19,182 bases of DNA from positions 1 through 19,182 of the forward strand of contig CAIYOB010000213.1 of the NCBI GenBank assembly GCA_903927685.1, given 5' to 3'. This document shows positions 14,811-19,182 of this stretch, one piece after another; position 1 is the first letter of the stretch, and each line of letters begins with the position of its first letter. Origin of the DNA: an uncultured Planctomycetaceae bacterium. GTDB lineage: Bacteria > Planctomycetota > Planctomycetia > Pirellulales > Pirellulaceae. A model generated the notes under the pieces. The model did no database searches. It saw nothing but the letters and a program-made list of their open reading frames with translations, and had not been told where the DNA came from. A program made the position numbers and the translations under genes.

Positions 14811-15743
14811 TGAAACCAAATCCAAATCGTACACATCACTCCGCTGGACGCGGACAAGGTTGCTTTTCTTCTCCGCGGTGCCGTTTCCGTCCGCGTCCAA
14901 GTACGCCCGCAAGAACCGCGGCCCCGCGGTTGTGGTGAAGGAAAATGTCAGGGACAGGGACTGCGCCGGATCAAGCAACGGCGGAATCGTGTCCGATTTT
15001 CGCGTTTCTTCCGACACGGCTCCGCTGGCGGCATCGAATCGGTATAACTTGACCGTCACTTTGTCCAGCGCGGGCTTCTCCCGTTCGCCATCATTCAACT
15101 CGTACACGTGTCCGCTCACGTCGATCTGGAGATTGCCGGCCAAGCGTACCTCCAAATCCGCATCGTACCCCACACCGCCGATTGCGTTGTCTGCTCCCAG
15201 GCTGCCGACGCGGTCGATCTCGGCGCCCACGGCCGCGACATCCCCTTCCGAGTCCAGCAGCACCAGCGGATTTCCCCACCCGTCGCGGATCTCCCCCATG
15301 CCGATGGGCAGTCGCAGGTAGGGACTGCGCCATCCGCCAGGAACGAGCACCTCCGAATCAGACGCTGGGGAGCGGATGTCAAACAGCGGCAAGTCGGCAA
15401 CGCCATTCAGGTCTTTGTCGTTGTTCCACAGCTCGGCGAGTTGGATGCCCGGGTCAGCGCCATAGGCGCGCGGCAGCCGCCCCATGTCCGCTACGAAGCC
15501 GCTGATCAGCGGTGTGCCGTCCGGCTGCCGCATGTCCGGGCTGCCCAGGATCGCCTCCTCGATATTGGTCAGCGTCCGTTGCGTGGCCTCGTACCGCGCC
15601 TGATCGGCGACGGGCTCCAGCGACTTGACCGCGACCAGGGCCAGCACGGCCAGGATGCTAAGGACGACCACCAACTCCAGAAGCGTCAGGCCGTGCGCAA
15701 GATGGTCGCGACAGTTCGACCGTCCCCGCGTGGCCCGACACAC
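14802..15743 (-). CDS. Type II pseudopilin C with extended C-terminal domain
   Basis: The GTG at 15743 gives 313 residues with an 18-residue leader ending AHG, then LTLLELVVVLSILAVLALVA. This is a canonical class III prepilin cleavage site with Glu+5. The open frame extends upstream of this GTG only through palindromic repeat DNA, so longer starts were rejected. The globular part has a GspG-like core (WRSPYLRL, then DGWGNPLVLLDSEGD). Beyond about residue 205 it has an added beta-rich region (VSGHVYELNDGE, VTVKLYRFDAASGAV, FLRAYLDADGNGTAE). Two Asp-rich loops, NNDKDLNGVAD and DADGNGTAE, resemble EF-hand or dockerin calcium loops. No clear ribosome-binding site is visible. It is flanked on both sides by copies of the hairpin-triplet element. 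The pseudopilin call is firm; its place in the filament is unknown. Confidence 0.82.
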   Translation of the reverse strand: MCRATRGRSNCRDHLAHGLTLLELVVVLSILAVLALVAVKSLEPVADQARYEATQRTLTNIEEAILGSPDMRQPDGTPLISGFVADMGRLPRAYGADPGIQLAELWNNDKDLNGVADLPLFDIRSPASDSEVLVPGGWRSPYLRLPIGMGEIRDGWGNPLVLLDSEGDVAAVGAEIDRVGSLGADNAIGGVGYDADLEVRLAGNLQIDVSGHVYELNDGEREKPALDKVTVKLYRFDAASGAVSEETRKSDTIPPLLDPAQSLSLTFSFTTTAGPRFLRAYLDADGNGTAEKKSNLVRVQRSDVYDLDLVSVP

Positions 15744-15772
15744 CCGCTCGATTGTCGCGTCTTTCTCTTCTC

Positions 15773-15968
15773 GCCCCGAAGGGGCAGCGACATACCAGCC
15801 CAGGGCAACGCCCTGGGTAGGGTCCGCCACACGTTGACCAAGCCCTGAAGGGGCGGCACAAACGGCGGATGCGGCAAGACCGTTGTGCCCTTTCAGGGCG
15901 ACGGAATAGCGCCGGATGACGAACCCAGGGCGTTGCCCTGGGCTGATCTGTTTCGGCCCCTTCGGGGC
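15773..15968. repeat. Mirror-symmetric hairpin-triplet element, copy 1
   Basis: Six palindromes are exactly symmetric about 15870.5. The outer pair is GCCCC-GAA-GGGGC (15773-15785) and its mirror (15956-15968). The middle pair is CCCAGGGC-AAC-GCCCTGGG (15799-15817) and its mirror (15924-15942). The inner pair is GCCCT-GAA-GGGGC (15842-15854) and GCCCT-TTC-AGGGC (15887-15899). The palindromes match between halves, but the spacers (13 and 24 bases) do not, so spacing is conserved without sequence. This and flanking sequence fill the 352-base gap between pseudopilins B1 and C. Nothing else was recognised in that gap. Confidence 0.88.
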
Positions 15969-16095
15969 GGGAAAACGTCGGTTCTTCCTCGTCGCCCATC
16001 CGCACATGGCCACCCCATGACGCCCGAACAACGAAACACCGGGGACAATGGTCCGTCGCTCGTGCTGCGGACCTTCGCCGGCCGCCGGATTTGGC

Positions 16096-16734
16096 TCACC
16101 GCAACGTGAACGCGACATACAGGTCGTCTCCGTCATTGACATCCGTCAAGTTCGCGGACAACGTCGTAGGATTGATGTCAATCCGGCCGTTCGGGCCCGC
16201 GGATACGACTCGGACATCTTGAACACCCGGCAGTCCCAACGTCGGATTCTGCAGCACGACAGGATTGCCCCAGGCGTCCAGAGCCGCCTGGTCGGGATCG
16301 GCACCGGCGACTCCATAGTCCGGCGTGAAGCCGGCAGCCGAATCGAGCCTGTACCTTCCCGTAGCCTGACTCAAGTAGGGTCCGCGCCAGCCAACTTGGT
16401 AGTTGGGGTCGAACGACGATACGGCTTCATACCCGGCGGGAACGACATCCCAGGTCGCCGGGTTCACGAACAGAAAGACCACCTGCGGACCCGGCTCACG
16501 ACCGGTCGTATCGTCGTCCTCGCGGCGCGGCAACCGTTTCGGCGCATCCATCCAATACTGAATCACCGCGTCGCGGACATTGGCCAGCGTCTGTCGGGTC
16601 GCCGTGTCCTCCGCCTGCGACCGCGTGCCGCTGACCAGCGGAACGACGATGCCGGCCAGCAGTACCAATACGAACAGCACGACGATCAGTTCCAACAAAG
16701 TCAGCGCCGATCTTCGACGAACGCATTTCGACAC
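16096..16734 (-). CDS. Type II pseudopilin B1 (GspG-like core, Ala at -1)
   Basis: The GTG at 16734 is preceded by GGGAG 7 bases upstream and gives 212 residues. The leader MSKCVRRRSA precedes LTLLELIVVLFVLVLLAGIV, so the residue before the cleavage point is Ala instead of the usual Gly; Glu+5 is kept. The globular part shows VVFLFVNPATW, VGWRGPYLSQATGRYRLD, LDAWGNPVVLQ and VVSAGPNGRIDINP. 'GPYL...DAWGNP' is the GspG-like core, and Asp-rich ends such as NDGDDLY could bind calcium. It is a paralogue of B2 (18103-18765), sharing nearly every motif in the same order. An intrinsic terminator lies upstream, after A1, so B1 may be expressed by read-through. Class is firm; processing efficiency is uncertain. 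Confidence 0.85.
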   Translation of the reverse strand: MSKCVRRRSALTLLELIVVLFVLVLLAGIVVPLVSGTRSQAEDTATRQTLANVRDAVIQYWMDAPKRLPRREDDDTTGREPGPQVVFLFVNPATWDVVPAGYEAVSSFDPNYQVGWRGPYLSQATGRYRLDSAAGFTPDYGVAGADPDQAALDAWGNPVVLQNPTLGLPGVQDVRVVSAGPNGRIDINPTTLSANLTDVNDGDDLYVAFTLR

Positions 16735-16860
16735 GTTGCTGCTCCCACCAACCCGCTGACCGCCGAACTCACGCCTTTGACGCTGCGTTATGGCGACTGC
16801 ACATGGTTTCTTGGAGATCGGGTGTCCCCGCCCGATGTCCGCACCCGACAAACGAAACAC

Positions 16861-16905
16861 AAAAAACTCAAGGAAGCCCGCTCGCCGAGGCGCGCGGGCT
16901 CCACT
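16861..16905 (-). terminator. Intrinsic terminator after pseudopilin A1
   Basis: On the minus strand a stem of AGCCCGCGCGC and GCGAGCGGGCT (one mismatch, loop CTCG) is followed by TTCCTTGAG and then TTTTTTG. It begins about 50 bases past the A1 stop and lies upstream of B1. The stem is strong. The T-run is nine bases from the stem base, so termination is probably partial. Confidence 0.65.
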
Positions 16906-16952
16906 CTCTTCCTCCAGCCACCCAATCCAGACATCCGATCGCGAACGACCGC

Positions 16953-17786
16953 CTACCGGTCCGGCCGCTCGTCCTTCAACCGGCTCCACCACTCCTGGGT
17001 GTGCATCCCGGCGGTCGACAAGCCGAAGTCGTGGAAGGCAATCGTCCCCATGTACTTGGCCTTCTCCAGGTTCACCGCGGCGGTGCCGGCCGGATTGGGA
17101 CGGGCCACCATGAACACCGCGCCGAACGCCATGTAGAACGACGCCGGATCCTCCGCCGGCGTGTCCGCAAAGTGATAGGGCGCTTCTTCGGCGATGTTCC
17201 GAAACAGGGTGCACGGCGTGTTCAGCCCGAAGATCACGTACTTGTAGTTCGCACTGTACGGCAAGCCCATCAGCCGCGCACCTTCTGCCGTCAACGTCGC
17301 CGCCTCGACATCCGCCGCAACGGCCGTCGTGGTGGGGGCTGCTGACCGATCGGCACCGTACGGCCAGAAGGTCGGGTTCCAATCGCCCGGCGTCGCCGGC
17401 TCCTCCACGATGTTGCACAGCGTGGTGATGCCGGCTTCGGTCAGTGCGGAAGCGTCCCCGGCCGTCAGTTCCGCCGCGGTGAACGACGCGCCGTAGTCTC
17501 CTCCGGCGCCGGTCTGGACGTAGGAAGCCAGTCCGCCGCCAGCCAGGCATAGATTGTCCAGCCGGTCCGGATACGCCGCGTACAGGTTCACATAGGTCTG
17601 CACCAGCTTGTCCATCTCCGGGATGTTCACCGCGCAGGACGCGATATTCGCCCGATGCAGGTAGTTGCCCAACAGGGGCACAACCAGGCCGCCGATCGCC
17701 ACCAGAATCGCCAACACCACCACGAGTTCCAGCAACGTCAAGCCTCGCCGAACTCCCCGCCGCCGCGGATTCATCACCGACACCAT
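16953..17786 (-). CDS. Type II pseudopilin A1 with large globular domain
   Basis: The ATG at 17786 has an excellent GAGGAG ribosome-binding site (17795-17800) 8 bases away and gives 277 residues. A 15-residue leader, MVSVMNPRRRGVRRG, precedes LTLLELVVVLAILVAIGGLV, with Gly-1 and Glu+5 intact. The globular domain is larger than in GspG/H. It shows KLVQTYVNLYAAYPDRLDNL, YGASFTAAELTAGDASALT, a PTTTAVAADVEAAT linker, YKYVIFGLNTPCTLF, APYHF, MAFGAVFMVA and GTIAFHDFGLSTAGMHTQEW. The C-terminal third is clearly paralogous to the partial gene at 18916-19182. I do not recognise a named family for the globular part. A plausible promoter lies about 105 bases upstream and an intrinsic terminator downstream, so it may be the most strongly expressed pseudopilin here. 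Confidence 0.85.
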   Translation of the reverse strand: MVSVMNPRRRGVRRGLTLLELVVVLAILVAIGGLVVPLLGNYLHRANIASCAVNIPEMDKLVQTYVNLYAAYPDRLDNLCLAGGGLASYVQTGAGGDYGASFTAAELTAGDASALTEAGITTLCNIVEEPATPGDWNPTFWPYGADRSAAPTTTAVAADVEAATLTAEGARLMGLPYSANYKYVIFGLNTPCTLFRNIAEEAPYHFADTPAEDPASFYMAFGAVFMVARPNPAGTAAVNLEKAKYMGTIAFHDFGLSTAGMHTQEWWSRLKDERPDR

Positions 17787-17898
17787 CTCTGCTTCTCCTC
17801 GCCTGGCTGCCGCGGCCGCTGGACCGCGTCGACATGAGTGCTGCCCTGCGGAACCCACCCGCTGCGCGGGGCCTTACGATTGCCGAATTCGTCATACT

Positions 17899-17927
17899 AC
17901 AATACCAAGCGCGTACGTGGTGGTCAA
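17899..17927 (-). promoter_or_regulatory. Candidate sigma70-type promoter for pseudopilin A1
   Basis: On the minus strand TTGACC (17927-17922) and TATTGT (17904-17899) are separated by exactly 17 bases. Initiation would fall near 17892, giving a leader of about 105 bases before the A1 ATG. The rest of the 316-base gap (17787-18102) is GC-rich. It contains a bulged inverted repeat at 18005-18035 (GCCGGCAGG with CCTGCCCGGC), without a T-run, downstream of B2. Confidence 0.45.
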
Positions 17928-18102
17928 GCGTCTGGTTGCTGCGGAAGCGCCGCCGCTCAGCGGGATTGCTCGCGTCGAGGTCAACGAATCGTTGCCCGAC
18001 GGTGGCCGGCAGGCGAGTCAGGGTCCCTGCCCGGCATCCGCCAGGCTCAGGTTTTCGTTCCCGGCCTTCGCCTCCGGCACGCCGTCATCCCGAACCTGCG
18101 GC

Positions 18103-18765
18103 CTACGTTTCCGGCGGCAGGGCCAATGCTACATAGACGTCATCTCCCATGGACTTCTCGTTCAAGCCCTCGGTCGCCGCCGCGCGGTCGAGGTCGATCA
18201 CGCCGTTCGCGCCGGCGGAGACCACACGCAAGTCGACCAAGCCGTCAGGCGAGCGGGCGGCGTATTGGAGCACCACCGGCCGGCCCCAGGCGTCGACCAC
18301 GGCCTTGTCACCCGTCTGGCCGTACATCCTGGAAAACCCCGCCGTTTCGTCGACCCGGTACACTCCGATCGGCCGCGACAAATAGGGCCCGCGCCAGCCG
18401 GTCTTTCGCACCGCGTCAAAGCTGAACTCGGGCGTGTAACTCGCTGCGGACTCTGTCCACGTTGCCGGATTGACCAGCAGGAACGTCAGCTGGGGATGGT
18501 CCTTGCGGGTCCGGTCGGCGCGGTGCGGCCGGGGCAACGACCGCGGCGAATCGCGCCAGTACCTCGCAAGCGCATCCCTGACCTCTTCCAGTGTCTGCTG
18601 CGTCGCGGCCTTGTCCGCCCGGGAACGGTAACCGCCGGCCAACGGCAAGGCGACCAGACCCAGCAGGGCCAGCACCAGAACCGCCGCCACCGTCTCCCGG
18701 GAAATGGAGGCCGGTGAGCTGCGTCCGCCGAACCGCCTAGAGAAGGCCCCAAGGTGCGCATCCAT
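18103..18765 (-). CDS. Pseudopilin-like B2 with degenerate prepilin motif
   Basis: The ATG at 18765 gives 220 residues; a GTG at 18783 is an alternative. It is a clear paralogue of B1: LTFLLVNPATW, TGWRGPYLSRPIGVYRVDE, VDAWGRPVVLQYA, LRVVSAGANGVIDLD and GDDVYVAL all align in order. The N-terminus lacks the normal G-[FL]TLLE motif. It reads SSPASISRETVAAVLVLALL, so a cut after Ala would still place Glu at +5, followed by the hydrophobic stretch. It may be poorly processed, inserted uncut, or a decaying copy. A strong hairpin (18794-18831) ends just before its start. It is assigned by its paralogy to B1. Confidence 0.78.
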   Translation of the reverse strand: MDAHLGAFSRRFGGRSSPASISRETVAAVLVLALLGLVALPLAGGYRSRADKAATQQTLEEVRDALARYWRDSPRSLPRPHRADRTRKDHPQLTFLLVNPATWTESAASYTPEFSFDAVRKTGWRGPYLSRPIGVYRVDETAGFSRMYGQTGDKAVVDAWGRPVVLQYAARSPDGLVDLRVVSAGANGVIDLDRAAATEGLNEKSMGDDVYVALALPPET

Positions 18766-18793
18766 GAGTCCGAAGAACCTCACGCCAAGAGCG

Positions 18794-18831
18794 ACAGCCG
18801 GCAGGAAGGCCGTGGCTTCCCTGCCGGCTGT
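18794..18831 (-). terminator. Strong hairpin between pseudopilins A2 and B2
   Basis: ACAGCCGGCAGG and CCTGCCGGCTGT form a perfect 12-bp stem, extended inward by further pairs. It lies 28 bases before the B2 ATG at 18765. There is no clean T-run on the minus strand, so it may be an attenuator, Rho-assisted terminator or processing site. Its position matches that of the terminator between A1 and B1. Confidence 0.5.
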
Positions 18832-18852
18832 TGGAAGTCAGCAAACAACACC

Positions 18853-18889
18853 CAGCGGATCAGCGGGTCGCCCCCACGGCGATCCGCTG
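18853..18889. repeat. Second hairpin in the A2-B2 gap
   Basis: CAGCGGATC and GATCCGCTG are perfect 9-bp arms around a 19-base GC-rich loop. It is the first of two hairpins met by transcription after the A2 stop at 18916. Confidence 0.5.
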
Positions 18890-18915
18890 TCAAGCCATCA
18901 GCGCCATCGCCGAAA

Positions 18916-19182
18916 CTACGCACCGGCCTCGTCAGCGACCAAGTGGAAGTAGTGCTCGAGGTGGCTGTTCAAGGCGCCGGCGTGCGGCGACATGATGCCC
19001 ACGAATTGGGCCTTTTCCAACGCGGCGCCGCTGTCATCCAGGATCTGGAACACGGCCAGGAAGCGGTTGTAGACTTCGGCCGGGTTCTCGACGCCGTTTT
19101 CCGGGAAGTGGACCGGCGCTTCGAGCATTGTCTTGCCGATGGCCGAATTCCGCTGGCCGATGCCCAGCACGACGTACTTGCC
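18916..19182 (-). CDS. Pseudopilin A2, C-terminal fragment (runs off the right edge)
   Basis: The last 88 residues are visible, beginning GKYVVLGIGQRNSAIGKTML at the window edge and ending at TAG 18916-18918. They align with the C-terminus of A1: KYVVLGI matches KYVIFGL, EAPVHF matches EAPYHF, LEKAQFVGIMSPHAG matches LEKAKYMGTIAFHDF, and both have an 'NP-A' segment between. The N-terminal prepilin motif lies outside the window, so its status as a pseudopilin is inferred from this paralogy. It is the first gene of the visible cluster and forms an A-B pair with B2. Confidence 0.75.
   Translation of the reverse strand, partial: GKYVVLGIGQRNSAIGKTMLEAPVHFPENGVENPAEVYNRFLAVFQILDDSGAALEKAQFVGIMSPHAGALNSHLEHYFHLVADEAGA

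Noticed and set aside
15744..16142. Longer N-terminus for pseudopilin C
   Set aside because: The upstream in-frame sequence is a translation of the palindromic element. A prepilin leader must be short, and a GTG at 15743 gives an 18-residue leader.
16022..16870. Similar strings around CGAAACAC at 16022-16040 and 16847-16862 as a repeat
   Set aside because: The match is about 17 bases with mismatches and has no larger context. It could be chance or a remnant of the B duplication.
16735..17895. B1 as a 599-residue protein reading through A1
   Set aside because: The upstream in-frame part is an out-of-frame shadow of A1. The GTG at 16734 has a good ribosome-binding site and a 10-residue leader.

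Overview
The window is GC-rich with dense coding. It most resembles a planctomycete, probably of the Pirellulales type. That assignment is inference: it rests on the families present (PhoD-like phosphatase, DUF4886-type SGNH hydrolase), the many divergent prepilin-like proteins, and the style of GC-rich palindromic repeats between genes. No rRNA, tRNA, CRISPR array or transposase gene was seen.

Positions 1-4000 hold unrelated genes. There is the frameshifted C-terminal end of a probable beta-propeller protein (+), a secreted SGNH hydrolase (+), a secreted PhoD-like metallophosphatase (-, convergent with the hydrolase), and a small, possibly broken lipoprotein gene (+).

From about 4015 to the right edge every gene lies on the minus strand and forms one type II secretion / type IV pilus-like cluster. 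In transcription order it reads: pseudopilin A2 (partial, enters from the right edge), pseudopilin B2, pseudopilin A1, pseudopilin B1, pseudopilin C, a GspL/PilM-PilN-like protein, PilO-like, PilT-like ATPase, GspE/PilB-like ATPase, GspF/PilC-like platform protein, a small GspC/PilP-like periplasmic protein, a secretin and a TPR lipoprotein. Together these give an envelope-spanning machine: a cytoplasmic motor, an inner-membrane platform, a pseudopilus and an outer-membrane channel. No prepilin peptidase lies in the window.

The non-coding DNA of this cluster is unusually structured. Four gaps carry degenerate 7-bp tandem repeats (unit NGTCAKT), two of which supply the start codon of the next gene. 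Two roughly 195-bp mirror-symmetric elements, each made of three small palindromes facing three others at near-identical spacing, flank pseudopilin C. Their 13-bp palindromes all have G-N-A triloops on the inward-reading strand. The A-B pseudopilin pair is duplicated in tandem with a hairpin or terminator between A and B in both copies. These are the observations most worth following up.
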